A stretch of DNA of 64,000 nucleotides from Chitinophagaceae bacterium (GCA_016715365.1 JADKAM010000001.1:1488001-1552000), one strand, 5' to 3'; counted from the stretch's first letter, positions 44,535-53,581 are shown. Notes: a model not told the origin generated them from the sequence alone. Translations and numbers: made by a program.

Positions 44535-45674
44535 ATGCCGGCATTACAATTCGATTTACAACATACCGATAGTTTTTCAAAAGCAAGGGCAGGGAAAATA
44601 ACTACGGACCACGGTGAAATATTAACACCCATTTTTATGCCTGTTGGCACAGTTGGCAGCGTAAAAGCAGTTACACAACAGCAGTTGCATACTGAAGTAA
44701 AAGCACAGATCATCCTTGGGAATACATACCATTTATACCTGCGCCCGGGTTTGGAAATACTGGAATCGGCAGGAGGCCTGCATCAATTCAACGGCTGGGA
44801 TAAACCTATTTTAACTGATAGTGGTGGCTACCAGGTTTTTTCTTTAGCCAATAACCGAAAACTTACCGAAGAAGGTGCTTTGTTTCAGAGCCATATTGAT
44901 GGCAGTAAACATTTGTTTACGCCAGAAAAAGTAATGGACATACAAAGAATAATTGGTGGCGATATTGTGATGGCTTTTGATGAATGTCCGCCGTACCCCA
45001 GCGATTATAAATATGCAAAGGACAGTATGGAACTTACGCATCGCTGGCTTAACCGTTGTTTTGAAAGATTTGATACAACACCAGATAAATACGGCTACAC
45101 ACAAAATTTATTTCCCATAGTACAGGGCAGTACCTATAAAGACCTGCGGACTGCTTCGGCTGAATTTGTGGCTTCTAAAAATGCAACCGGTAATGCCATT
45201 GGCGGTTTAAGTGTGGGCGAACCCATGGAGATGATGTATGAGTTTACCGAACTGTGTTGCGATATTTTGCCCGTACAGAAGCCGCGTTATTTAATGGGCG
45301 TAGGTACGCCCTGGAATATTTTAGAAAGCATTGCGTTGGGTGTAGATATGTTTGACTGCGTAATGCCCACCCGCAATGGCCGCAATGCCATGCTGTTTAC
45401 CAGCAATGGGGTAATTAATATTGACAACAAAAAATGGGAAAATGATTTTTCGGTAATTGACGATGGTATTGATTGCCCGATGAGCAATTATTATAGCAAG
45501 GCTTACCTGCGGCACCTGATGAAATCAAAAGAGTTTTTAGGGCTTACCATTGCAAGCGTACACAACCTGGCTTTTTATCTTTGGCTGGTGGGTGAGGCCC
45601 GTAAGCATATTTTGGCCGGCGATTTTGCAGGCTGGAAGGCTGAAATGGTTGTTAAACTGCAACAGCGGCTCTAA
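44535..45674 (+). CDS. tgt: Queuine/preQ1 tRNA-guanine transglycosylase
   Basis: Exchanges guanine 34 of GUN-anticodon tRNAs for preQ1. The 379-residue protein has DSGGYQVFS (about 95-103, Asp acid/base), FDECPPYPSDYKY (about 151), IGGLSVGEP (about 223), MGVGTPWNILE and FDCVMPTRNGRNAM (about 276-289, nucleophile Asp). The zinc region differs from the E. coli type: where CxCxxC is expected only DCPMSN is found, so two of three cysteines are missing, while the histidine in SVHNLAFYL remains. The rest of the fold is intact, so activity is likely kept without the usual zinc site (inference). Confidence 0.94.
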   Translation: MPALQFDLQHTDSFSKARAGKITTDHGEILTPIFMPVGTVGSVKAVTQQQLHTEVKAQIILGNTYHLYLRPGLEILESAGGLHQFNGWDKPILTDSGGYQVFSLANNRKLTEEGALFQSHIDGSKHLFTPEKVMDIQRIIGGDIVMAFDECPPYPSDYKYAKDSMELTHRWLNRCFERFDTTPDKYGYTQNLFPIVQGSTYKDLRTASAEFVASKNATGNAIGGLSVGEPMEMMYEFTELCCDILPVQKPRYLMGVGTPWNILESIALGVDMFDCVMPTRNGRNAMLFTSNGVINIDNKKWENDFSVIDDGIDCPMSNYYSKAYLRHLMKSKEFLGLTIASVHNLAFYLWLVGEARKHILAGDFAGWKAEMVVKLQQRL

Positions 45675-45778
45675 GCTATTTACAACCTGTTAACAAAAAT
45701 ATACGGCTGCGGCACAATAATTGAAAAAAACAAAGTTGTTTTTTTATAATTATCTTTAAAACCTTAAACCCAGTTGTG

Positions 45779-46492
45779 ATGAAACAAAAATTAATCTACA
45801 GCCTGATCATATTTTTAATGCCGGTTATGGCCTTTTGCCAAAGCGGTACAGTACAAAATGCCAGCATACCTAAAGATGCGCCGGTAAACGTAACGCTTAC
45901 CGATTTTAAAAACAATGTGCTCAACAACGAAATAGTTATTTTTAAAAGTTCCCTTAATGGGAAGGAATACCAGGGATTGACCGATTCTCTGGGCAAATTC
46001 TCTTTCCGTCTGCCGGTGGGAGATAAGTATGAAATTTATATCCTTGGGTTTAAAGACTCTACAAAGAATGAAAACGTACTCACCATACCACCAACTACCG
46101 GCAATGCATATTATAAAAATCCGTTTGTTGTGGAAATACAACACTTACCTGCCAAAAGCTTTGTCCTGGAGGATTGTAATTTTGAAACCGGAAAAGCGGA
46201 TCTTAAGGAAGAATCTTACAAAGTAATTGACGAACTGGTGGCTTACCTTAACCGTAAGGATGATGAACGTATTGAACTGGGTGGCCATACCGATAATGTA
46301 GGTACTGCAAAAAGCAACCAGGTATTATCTGAAGCAAGGGCCAACACGGTAAGGGCTTATTTATTAATGAAAGGCATTGACCCCAACCGGGTTACTGCCA
46401 AGGGATATGGTTTGAGTGTACCGATAGCAAGTAACAAAACTGCCGACGGCAGGGCGCAGAACAGAAGGACAGAGGTGAAGATATTGGAATAA
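45779..46492 (+). CDS. OmpA-family lipid-anchored or periplasmic protein
   Basis: A 237-residue protein with signal peptide (MKQKLIYSLIIFLMPVMAFCQ), a CarboxypepD/SpaA-like beta domain (about 30-125) and a canonical OmpA C-terminal domain: FETGKADLKEESYKVIDEL, then GGHTDNVGTAKSNQVLSEAR (peptidoglycan-binding Asp and Arg kept) and ending QNRRTEVKIL. The ATG at 45779 is preferred to the GTG at 45776. It should bind the peptidoglycan. The gene stands alone and ends at a strong terminator. Confidence 0.88.
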   Translation: MKQKLIYSLIIFLMPVMAFCQSGTVQNASIPKDAPVNVTLTDFKNNVLNNEIVIFKSSLNGKEYQGLTDSLGKFSFRLPVGDKYEIYILGFKDSTKNENVLTIPPTTGNAYYKNPFVVEIQHLPAKSFVLEDCNFETGKADLKEESYKVIDELVAYLNRKDDERIELGGHTDNVGTAKSNQVLSEARANTVRAYLLMKGIDPNRVTAKGYGLSVPIASNKTADGRAQNRRTEVKILE

Positions 46493-46517
46493 TTTTTTTT
46501 AAAAATCTATATAATTA

Positions 46518-46550
46518 AATCCCGTTCAGCCTAAACTGAACGGGATTATA
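46518..46550. terminator. Terminator hairpin, twin copy A
   Basis: AATCCCGTTCAG pairs with CTGAACGGGATT around CCTAAA. Almost the same hairpin recurs at 47919. Confidence 0.8.
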
Positions 46551-46579
46551 TTATTAATGAACTCATCAAAAGGAGAATC

Positions 46580-47794
46580 TTATTCTTTACCTAAGCAATA
46601 CATCCTGCCTGCATCGGTAATGGCATAAAGCTTACCATCTTTACCCATACCAACATCTCTGAAACGCTGATTTTCCGACTCAAGCAAACGCTCTTCACCC
46701 GCTACTTTATTACCATTTAAAAGCAGCCGTATAATATGCTTACCACTTAAGCTGGCCACAAATAAATTGTGGTTCCACTCTGGAATATTACTTCCTGTGT
46801 AAAAAGTAATGCCGCCTGGCGAGATAACCGGATCCCAATAGTATACGGGTTGTTCGTAACCTGCCTTTTGAGTAAGTCCCTGGCCAATGGTTTCACCGCT
46901 GTATTCTATACCATAGGTTATTACGGGCCAGCCATAATTAATGCCTCTGCGAATAATATTGATCTCGTCACCACCCCTTGGCCCCATTTCTGCTTCCCAT
47001 AGTTCGCCGGTTACAGGATGAATAGCAATACCTAACGGATTTCTATGGCCACTTGAAAATATTTCCGGCCTGGTGTTGGGTTTGGGCAGCATCAAAGGAT
47101 CAGTTACGGCTTGTCCTGTTTTTGTAATCAATAATATTTTTCCCAGGCTGGTAGTGTTGTCCTGTGCCAGCGGGCGGGTTTCCTTATCCGAACGCTCGCC
47201 GGTTGCAAAAAAAAGGTTCCCTTCTTTTGTAAACGCCAGCTTGCCACCATTATGTAAATGTCCTTTGTATGTTGGCGTTACCCGGTAAATCACCATCACG
47301 TTTTCTACAGCGGTTTCATCTTCCCGTAATCTTGCCTTTGCTACAGCGGCATGATTACCACCTGCAACGGGTTCGCTGAAAACAAAATATATCATCCGGT
47401 TTGTTGTAAAATCCGGATCGATTGTAACACCCAACAGGCCACCTTGTCCGTCTGCATCTACAGCAGGCGCCCCGGTAATATTGTTACTTACGGTGCCATT
47501 GGGCGACACCATGCGAAACGTTCCTTCTTTTTGGGTTACCAAAAATCTTCCATCGGGCAATGCTGCCATACTCCAGGGTTTTACCAATGCATCGGTTACC
47601 ATTTTGGTAGTGTATGGGGTAGTGGTCTTAATGCCTGCGATCCTGGTTTGTCCTTCAAATGCTGGTTTGTATTGCGGACTGTTAGCCGTTTTTGTTTCTA
47701 CCGGCGAAGGAGCACCGGGCGTGTTGGATGATTGAGTAGGAGAGCAAGCAACTAAAAAAAGTATGGATGCTGTTGCAAAAAATATTTTTTTCAT
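46580..47794 (-). CDS. PQQ-dependent sugar dehydrogenase (GSDH family lipoprotein)
   Basis: A 404-residue lipoprotein (MKKIFFATASILFLVAC, lipobox Cys at 17) with the six-bladed beta-propeller of soluble glucose/sorbosone dehydrogenases. Seen are PWSMAALPDGRFLVTQKEG (about 73-91), GGLLGVTIDPDF (about 119-130), the catalytic-histidine region HNGGKLAFTKEGNLFFATGE (about 181-200) and SGHRNPLGIAIHPVTGELWE (about 247-266). It should oxidise aldoses at the cell surface if PQQ is available; no pqq genes are seen here. Flanked on both sides by twin terminator hairpins. Confidence 0.9.
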   Translation of the reverse strand: MKKIFFATASILFLVACSPTQSSNTPGAPSPVETKTANSPQYKPAFEGQTRIAGIKTTTPYTTKMVTDALVKPWSMAALPDGRFLVTQKEGTFRMVSPNGTVSNNITGAPAVDADGQGGLLGVTIDPDFTTNRMIYFVFSEPVAGGNHAAVAKARLREDETAVENVMVIYRVTPTYKGHLHNGGKLAFTKEGNLFFATGERSDKETRPLAQDNTTSLGKILLITKTGQAVTDPLMLPKPNTRPEIFSSGHRNPLGIAIHPVTGELWEAEMGPRGGDEINIIRRGINYGWPVITYGIEYSGETIGQGLTQKAGYEQPVYYWDPVISPGGITFYTGSNIPEWNHNLFVASLSGKHIIRLLLNGNKVAGEERLLESENQRFRDVGMGKDGKLYAITDAGRMYCLGKE

Positions 47795-47918
47795 AAAGAG
47801 ATGCTTTGATTTGAAATAGCATTTGCAAAAATAGTGCTACAAAGAAATACCCTGTTAATTGTGTAAGTAAATTTCCTGTTTCATGCCCAAAGCTACAACG
47901 GCAATGCCTGCCATAAAA

Positions 47919-47957
47919 AATCCCGTTCAGCCTACACTGAACGGGATCATATTTTTT
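47919..47957. terminator. Terminator hairpin, twin copy B
   Basis: AATCCCGTTCAG pairs with CTGAACGGGAT around CCTACA; A run on the left and T run on the right. It serves rpsA on the minus strand. Confidence 0.8.
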
Positions 47958-47982
47958 AAGAATTCGCCAAAAGGCGGAATTC

Positions 47983-49917
47983 CTACTCTGCTTTTGGCTC
48001 TTCGCTGGTCGTTGCTGCATCAGCAGCATCGTTATCAAACTTTGCCTTTAAGTCGGCCAGTGCACCAATATCGCCCAGGGTTGATTTTTCAACCTTGCTT
48101 TGTAAATTCTTTACGGCTTTTTTGGTTACTTCAAACTCGGCTTTCTTTTCTTTAATAACCGCTTGTTTTTCTTCTTCAATCACCTGCTCCCAAAGGCGGG
48201 CATGGCTTAAAACAATACGCTTATCGTTGCGGTCAAATTCAATAACCATAAATTTGGCTATCTCATCAATACCAACTGTTTTACCATCTTCTTTCGCTAA
48301 GTGACGTGCAGGAGCAAATCCTTCAAGGCCGTAAGGCAATTGAACAATAGCGCCTTTATCATCTTTCTTCACCACAGTTCCTTCGTGCTCGCTGCCTACA
48401 GGGAATGTAGATTCAAGTGAGTTCCATGGATCTTCTTCAATTTGTTTGTGTCCTAACTGAAGTTTGCGTCCTTCCTGGTCAATATTCATGATGATAACTT
48501 CAATTTCGTTACCAACTTTTGTATACTCATTAGGATTGTTGAAACGCTTTAACCAGCTAAGATCGCTGATGTGGATCATACCGCCGATACCGGTTGTTAA
48601 TTCAACAAACACACCGTAAGGAGTGATGTTTTTAACCGTACCCATATGCTTGCTTCCTTCTGGGAAAGATGCTTCGATAGTGCTCCATGGATCTTCGGTC
48701 ATTTGCTTGATAGAAAGACTCATTTTGCGTGTTTCTTTATCAAGGGTAACAACCTTCGCTTCGTATTCGTCATTTAATTTGAAGAATTCTTTAGCGTTGA
48801 TCGGTGTGTTGGCCCAGGTAATTTCACTTACGTGAACCAGACCTTCAACACCCGGCATGATTTCCAGGAATGCACCATAGTCTTCAATATTAACTACTTT
48901 ACCTTTTACAATTTCACCTTCTTTCAGGTTCTCTGTAAGGGTATCCCAAGGGTGAGGCGTTAATTGTTTTAAACCAAGACTGATACGTTTTTTGTCATCA
49001 TCAAAATCCAATACAACCACGTTCAGTTTCTGGTCCATCTTCAATACTTCAGTTGGGTGGTTGATACGTCCCCATGAAATATCGGTAATGTATAATAAAC
49101 CGTCTAAGCCGCCCAGGTCGAGGAATGCACCAAAATCAGTAATGTTTTTGATCGTTCCTTCCAATACCTGGCCTTTTTCCAGTTTACCCATAATTTCAGC
49201 TCTTTGAGCTTCGATATCGCTTTCGATAAGTGCTTTGTGAGATACAACCGCATTCTTGATTGCTTCGTTGATCTTAACCACTTTAAATTCCATGGTCTTG
49301 TTAACGAACTGGTCGTAATCTGTAACGGGTTTAACATCGATCTGAGAACCTGGTAAGAAAGTTTCCATACCAAATACATCAACGATCAAACCACCTTTAG
49401 TTTTGCTGGTAACCAAACCGGTAACAATCTCACCAGTGCGGTGTACTTCCACAATACGCTCCCATGCACGGGTGGTACGGGCGCTCTTGCGGCTAAGGTG
49501 CAGGTTACCTTCTCTGTCTTCTTTTTCTACAACCATTACTTCAATAACGTCTCCAACTTTAACACCACCGGGGATGTCTCTGAATTCGTTCAAAGAAATA
49601 AGGCCGTCGCTTTTAAAACCGATGTTAACAACAGCATCTGTTTTAGTTAAAGATTCTACAGTTGCCTGTATCATCTCACCATCAGCAATCTGTTTGAAAG
49701 TGTTGTCGTAAACAGTGTCGTACTTTGCTTTTTCATCGGCAGTGTAGCTGGTTACATTGCGTTTGTCAACGCTCCAGTCAAAATCGTCGTGAGCAGTTGC
49801 AACAGTTTCTTCAACGGGTGCTTTAATTTCTACATCAACAACAGGAGCAGTTGTTTCTTCAACTTGTGCAGTTGTTTCTTCAACCGGTGTTGGTGTAGTT
49901 TCGTTTGTTTCTTCCAT
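47983..49917 (-). CDS. rpsA: 30S ribosomal protein S1
   Basis: An mRNA-binding ribosomal protein with 644 residues. An acidic Glu/Thr-rich N-terminal extension (about 1-45) precedes six S1 (OB) repeats starting near residues 80, 165, 250, 335, 420 and 507, recognisable by GxxxxGxVxxIxxxGAFxxL and a following SDLSW/SEITW-type end. The last repeat (GTVVKKDDKGAIVQLPYG) is the most diverged and a charged coiled tail follows. S1 is thought to matter for initiation, but Bacteroidota mostly lack Shine-Dalgarno sites. A TACCTTCG box and a structured leader of about 120 bases lie upstream. Confidence 0.96.
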   Translation of the reverse strand: MEETNETTPTPVEETTAQVEETTAPVVDVEIKAPVEETVATAHDDFDWSVDKRNVTSYTADEKAKYDTVYDNTFKQIADGEMIQATVESLTKTDAVVNIGFKSDGLISLNEFRDIPGGVKVGDVIEVMVVEKEDREGNLHLSRKSARTTRAWERIVEVHRTGEIVTGLVTSKTKGGLIVDVFGMETFLPGSQIDVKPVTDYDQFVNKTMEFKVVKINEAIKNAVVSHKALIESDIEAQRAEIMGKLEKGQVLEGTIKNITDFGAFLDLGGLDGLLYITDISWGRINHPTEVLKMDQKLNVVVLDFDDDKKRISLGLKQLTPHPWDTLTENLKEGEIVKGKVVNIEDYGAFLEIMPGVEGLVHVSEITWANTPINAKEFFKLNDEYEAKVVTLDKETRKMSLSIKQMTEDPWSTIEASFPEGSKHMGTVKNITPYGVFVELTTGIGGMIHISDLSWLKRFNNPNEYTKVGNEIEVIIMNIDQEGRKLQLGHKQIEEDPWNSLESTFPVGSEHEGTVVKKDDKGAIVQLPYGLEGFAPARHLAKEDGKTVGIDEIAKFMVIEFDRNDKRIVLSHARLWEQVIEEEKQAVIKEKKAEFEVTKKAVKNLQSKVEKSTLGDIGALADLKAKFDNDAADAATTSEEPKAE

Positions 49918-50048
49918 TTTAATTTTTACAGGTTTGTTTGTTGTCGCAGTAGTTTCGTTCCGATGTTATATCGGGGTTTAACCTCCCTGTGCATCTGCGT
50001 TTAAATGTTTGTAAATGATCCCGGTTTTAAAACGGGAGGGCGAAGGTA
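49918..50048 (-). promoter_or_regulatory. rpsA leader and probable -7 box (TACCTTCG)
   Basis: On the minus strand TACCTTCG lies at 50041-50048. A TTTG (plus 50073-50076) stands upstream but with a 24-base spacer, longer than usual. The leader can fold CCCGTTTT with AAAACCGGG near 50020-50035 and a small CCGA...CGGG stem near 49965. Confidence 0.45.
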
Positions 50049-50170
50049 GTAAAATATCGGGGATTTGAGGTTCAAAAAACTGTCTATTTTGGCTCTGAGG
50101 GCTGATTTCAGCCAAGTTTGGGCAATTATTTTTGATTTTAAGGGGAGGTACTGGCCATTATGACCTTATT

Positions 50171-50857
50171 TCAGCCTAAAAATGATCTGATCTCAAAGGC
50201 CAGCCTGGCCTGGTTAACCATTTCTATAGGGTGGCCAGTATTGGGTAAAATGGCTAATTGTGCCTTCGGCAGATTTTTATACATTTCTACTGTTTCATCA
50301 AGGGTAACCATCTTATCTCTATCGCCCAGCATGAGCAAAACCGGGTGTTGAATAGCTAAATAATCGCCTGGTTTCAGCGGATTATCTTTTCCCATTTCAA
50401 TGAGCATAGCAGCGGTTTTTTCTAAAACGGTTTTCCAGTTATTTGGGGCATGTCTTTTTTGTAAGGCGGATGCAAAGTCTGGTAGTTTTTCTTCAATCTT
50501 ACCTGCATTCAGCATTTTTGTTTCATGGAGGGCAATGGTTTCATCCCACCTGAATTTGGTGGCCAGGGTAATTATTTTGTTTATCCTTTCCGGATGATGT
50601 GTTGCCAGGTACATGGCAATATACCCGCCCATGCTGTATCCAACAATATTGATGCTTTTTATTTCTTGTTTATCTAAAAACTCAATCACTTCCGATGCAA
50701 AAAGCTCAATAGAAAATGAGGCTGCTACAAACGGAGAACTGCCGTGGCCGCTCAAATTGAGGCTATGGACAGTAAATGAGTCTGCCAGTTCTTCCTGTAA
50801 TAGTGAAAACTGATCTGCAGCACCAATAGCACCATGCAATAATAAAATTTGTTGCAT
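50171..50857 (-). CDS. Alpha/beta hydrolase
   Basis: A 228-residue hydrolase without signal peptide. The oxyanion strand is ILLLHGAIG (about 4-12), the nucleophile elbow is GYSMGGYIA (about 91-99, Ser93), the acid is in LGDRDKMV (about 179) and the catalytic His in PNTGHPIEM (about 207). It resembles the MhpC/BioH/MenH group, but the substrate cannot be told. It lies as a single leftward gene after the rpsA promoter. Confidence 0.85.
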   Translation of the reverse strand: MQQILLLHGAIGAADQFSLLQEELADSFTVHSLNLSGHGSSPFVAASFSIELFASEVIEFLDKQEIKSINIVGYSMGGYIAMYLATHHPERINKIITLATKFRWDETIALHETKMLNAGKIEEKLPDFASALQKRHAPNNWKTVLEKTAAMLIEMGKDNPLKPGDYLAIQHPVLLMLGDRDKMVTLDETVEMYKNLPKAQLAILPNTGHPIEMVNQARLAFEIRSFLG

Positions 50858-50890
50858 ATTCTATTTAATTCAGAAATAAAAGGCAAAAAA

Positions 50891-50914
50891 AATCCTCCGA
50901 AATTTCGGAGGATT
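50891..50914. terminator. Bidirectional palindromic terminator
   Basis: AATCCTCCGAAA and TTTCGGAGGATT form a perfect 24-base palindrome with A run left and T-rich sequence right; it ends the leftward small-protein gene at 50933. Confidence 0.8.
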
Positions 50915-50932
50915 CTTTATATACTTAATAAA

Positions 50933-51316
50933 TTATTGTTGATTTTTCTTTTCGCCAGCAGCTTTTGCTTTTGCAGCTCTTTCTTCGTCTGTACCAACAA
51001 ATACACCCTCAGCATTTACGCCGGCAGCATTTACTGAACTTGAAGTCTTAGCCTGAGCTGGTTTATTCTTAATTCTTGTTGTAGGAGCAACTGCTGCTGC
51101 TTCTTTATCGGCTGCAGTTTTAGGAGTTTCAGCAACTGGAGCACGATCATCACTTGAAACTACATTTGCAGCTTTTTGTGGTGTAAGTGCAGGAGCTGAA
51201 GTGTTGGTGCTTGCAGCCGCATCATTTTTTTTGAACTTAGAAGCAGTTGCGTTTTGTGCATTAACAGCACCACAAACTCCTAACATGATTATTGAAGAAA
51301 GTAAGAATTTTTTCAT
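50933..51316 (-). CDS. Small secreted Ala/Lys-rich protein, unknown
   Basis: A 127-residue protein with a good signal peptide (MKKFLLSSIIMLGVCGAVNAQ). The mature part is low-complexity, rich in Ala, Lys, Thr and Glu, without cysteine or predicted strands, so it is probably disordered. A short motif GVNAEGVFVGTDEERAAKAK near the C-terminus looks the most ordered. I do not recognise a family. It has its own terminator; the 210 bases upstream hold no recognised feature except AT-rich sequence. Confidence 0.65.
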   Translation of the reverse strand: MKKFLLSSIIMLGVCGAVNAQNATASKFKKNDAAASTNTSAPALTPQKAANVVSSDDRAPVAETPKTAADKEAAAVAPTTRIKNKPAQAKTSSSVNAAGVNAEGVFVGTDEERAAKAKAAGEKKNQQ

Positions 51317-51526
51317 TGTGTTCGTTTTAGTTTATGAGTAAATAATTAATTTAAAATTTATGTAAAAGCTTACTTAGCTCTGTTTGTACAGGGTGTAAAT
51401 ATACTTTTTTTTACAAAAAAAACAAGAATCTTTATGTTTTTTTAAAATATTGCTCCTGCTTTCCTTTCAAAGGCAAATATAATAATAATAGAGAACCGCA
51501 TTTTACAAATTATCAACATTTTGAAG

Positions 51527-52183
51527 TTATAGGCTATCTAACAATAAGGCATTGAAGTTGTTTAATGTGGATATTTTAAGGTCAGCTGCGCCCCAGACAG
51601 GGTTTTTGCTATCATGCAATGATGGAACCACCACGCATTTCATCTTGGCTGCTTTAGCTGCAATCATACCATTAAATGAGTCTTCAAAACAGATACATGC
51701 TATGGGTATTGCATTTAATTTTTGGGCACAATCTAAATATACATCCGGGTGCGGCTTGCCATAAGCCATACCGGAAGCAGATGAAATGGCCAGCAAATGA
51801 TCTTTTATGCCCAGCAAATCAACTACCAGGTTAATTAATTCGGGCGGCGATGAGCTGGCAAGGCCAATTTTAAAATTCCGATCCACGAAAAAATTAAAAA
51901 TATGCTGTACCCCTGGCATGGGATGGCCTTTTTGCTTCACCAGTTTAATGACCTCACTTACCACAATTGTTTCTGCACTGGCAATTTCTGCTTCGGGTAA
52001 ATTAAAATGCCTGAACCAATAAGCTAAAAACTCCTTTGTACGCAGGCCGGTGGTACTTACATATTGTTCGGTGGTTAATTTTTTTTTATAATTTAAAAAC
52101 AATGCATCCGCTGCTTCTTTCCATAGCGGTTCTGAGTCAATAAGCAGGCCATCCATATCAAAAATAACGGTATTCAGCTTCAT
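51527..52183 (-). CDS. HAD-superfamily phosphatase, hexitol phosphatase B (YniC)-like
   Basis: A 218-residue sugar-phosphate phosphatase. Starting at 52183 gives MKLNTVIFDMDGLLIDSEPLW with the nucleophile pair Asp9/Asp11; the frame extends to 52303 but without homology. A helical cap (about 17-85) is followed by motif II GLASSSPPELI (Ser near 112), Lys in GKPHPDVYL (about 150) and motif IV CFEDSFNGMIAA (about 173-184). The MDGLLIDSEPLW run is typical of the YniC/HxpB group, which acts on 2-deoxyglucose-6-phosphate and hexitol phosphates. Divergent from the acyltransferase gene. Confidence 0.87.
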   Translation of the reverse strand: MKLNTVIFDMDGLLIDSEPLWKEAADALFLNYKKKLTTEQYVSTTGLRTKEFLAYWFRHFNLPEAEIASAETIVVSEVIKLVKQKGHPMPGVQHIFNFFVDRNFKIGLASSSPPELINLVVDLLGIKDHLLAISSASGMAYGKPHPDVYLDCAQKLNAIPIACICFEDSFNGMIAAKAAKMKCVVVPSLHDSKNPVWGAADLKISTLNNFNALLLDSL

Positions 52184-52295
52184 GGGTGCAAATATAGCTT
52201 GTGCCTGTTGGCAGTAACCAAATAGTTTAATTTTATTTATTGATACAACTTTATATAAATTGCAGCCAGGATTATTGCAACCAAAAGATTGATAC

Positions 52296-53051
52296 ATGCG
52301 CAATTTGTGGAAGGCTTTTAAGGAATCTGGTTTTGTTAAGGGATTGGTTTATACAGTTATCGGTTCTATTTCTTATCCGGGGCTTGCTATTATTAATAAG
52401 CTGCAGATAAACGGTATGGACAAGCTGAAAAAACTGCCAAAAAATAATGTACTGTTTGTAAGCAATCATCAAACTTATTTTGCCGAGGTAATTTGTTTTT
52501 TACATATTTTTTGCGCCGTTAGCTGGCGAAAAAAGAACGGGCTTGGTGTGCCTTATTATTTATTGTGGCCTTACACCAGGGTACAATTTGTATCGGCAGA
52601 AGAAACCATGAAAAAAAACCTGATGAGCAAAATTTTTGCACTGGCAGGTTCTATTATGATAAAGCGGGTTTGGGTAGAGGATGGTAAAGAAGTAAGAAAA
52701 GGACTTGACCCCAGCGATACCCGTAAAATAACAAGGGCACTGGACAAAAACTGGGTGATCACTTTTCCGCAGGGCACAACAACACCTTTTGTACCAGGCC
52801 GCAAGGGCACTGCATTTATTGTAAAACATCACCAGCCCATTGTTATACCGGTAGTTGTTGACGGCTTTAGCACAGCCTTTAATAAAAAAGGTATAAAAGT
52901 GATTAAAAAAGGAACCCGGCTTTCGGTAACTTTTAAAGATCCGATGGTGATCAATTACGATGACCCAACAGAAAAAATCCTGGAAGACATCATGGATGCC
53001 ATTGAGCAGAGCAGTAAATTCAAACCACTGCAAATACCGCCATCAGCTTAA
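52296..53051 (+). CDS. 1-acyl-sn-glycerol-3-phosphate acyltransferase-like protein
   Basis: A 251-residue PlsC-family protein with one N-terminal membrane segment (about 15-35). Motif I is SNHQTYFAEV (about 63-72), where the catalytic His is kept but the acidic residue is one place further than in HX4D and is Glu. Motif III is FPQGTTTPFV (about 152-161) in place of FPEGTR, and VIPVVVDGF is motif IV. The variation suggests another acyl acceptor, for example an ornithine or sulfono-type lipid; this is inference. It converges with an acyl-CoA thioesterase gene and their stop codons overlap. Confidence 0.83.
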   Translation: MRNLWKAFKESGFVKGLVYTVIGSISYPGLAIINKLQINGMDKLKKLPKNNVLFVSNHQTYFAEVICFLHIFCAVSWRKKNGLGVPYYLLWPYTRVQFVSAEETMKKNLMSKIFALAGSIMIKRVWVEDGKEVRKGLDPSDTRKITRALDKNWVITFPQGTTTPFVPGRKGTAFIVKHHQPIVIPVVVDGFSTAFNKKGIKVIKKGTRLSVTFKDPMVINYDDPTEKILEDIMDAIEQSSKFKPLQIPPSA

Positions 53052-53560
53052 TCTTTAATGAATAAAGCTTTCAGTTCAGCAGCATCTTCCGGTTTCATTT
53101 TTCCACCCAGTATTAACCTCAATTGCCTTCTTCTTAAAGCACCTTCAAATAATTTTTTCTCCTCTTCAGTTTCGGGTATCAGTTTGTTTACGGTTCTGGG
53201 TTTGCCATTTGGGTCAAGCGCTACAAAGGTGTAATACGCTTCATTACTTTTATAACGGTATTGCTGTATGGCATCTTCGCCCCAAACTTTTAAATGCACT
53301 TCCATACTGCTGTTAAAAGAGCGGGTTAAATGGGCTTCTATATGAACCACATTGCCCAGCCTGATGGGGTTTTCAAAAGATATATTATCAACCGATGCTG
53401 TAACTACAGGAGCACCGCAATGCTTCATGGCAGCCAGGGCTGCAGCAATATCCATCCAGTACATCAGGCGGCCACCCATCAGGTTCCCAAATGTGTTGGT
53501 ATCGTTTGGTAAAACCAGTTCTGTCATCACTACCAGCGATTCACTTGCTTTTTTCTCCAT
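53048..53560 (-). CDS. Acyl-CoA thioesterase (YciA/BFIT hot-dog type)
   Basis: A 170-residue cytosolic thioesterase. MEKKASES at 53560 is taken as start; eight extra residues to 53584 would read over the -7 box. The hot-dog domain has LVLPNDTNTFGNLMGGRLMYWMD (split near residue 30), with the catalytic Asn/Asp region, then ASVDNISFENPIRLGNVV (about 62-79) and VHLKVWGED. This fits medium-chain acyl-CoA hydrolases. The C-terminal 35 residues (RRRQLRLILGGK) form a charged helix. Stops overlap the acyltransferase gene. Confidence 0.9.
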   Translation of the reverse strand: MEKKASESLVVMTELVLPNDTNTFGNLMGGRLMYWMDIAAALAAMKHCGAPVVTASVDNISFENPIRLGNVVHIEAHLTRSFNSSMEVHLKVWGEDAIQQYRYKSNEAYYTFVALDPNGKPRTVNKLIPETEEEKKLFEGALRRRQLRLILGGKMKPEDAAELKALFIKD

Positions 53561-53573
53561 TTTATTTTTTTTG

Positions 53574-53581
53574 CAAAGATA
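53574..53581 (-). promoter_or_regulatory. Probable -7 box of the thioesterase promoter (TATCTTTG)
   Basis: On the minus strand TATCTTTG lies 13 bases before the ATG at 53560, so the leader would be very short. This position also argues against a start at 53584. Confidence 0.45.

Noticed and set aside
52560..53033. 157-codon antisense frame opposite the acyltransferase gene
   Set aside because: No recognisable motifs, and the plus strand codes a good family member.
53048..53051. Overlapping stop codons of converging genes (also at 36924-36927) as a regulated arrangement
   Set aside because: TTAA and CTAA sharing is a common result of compact genomes and gives no evidence for regulation.
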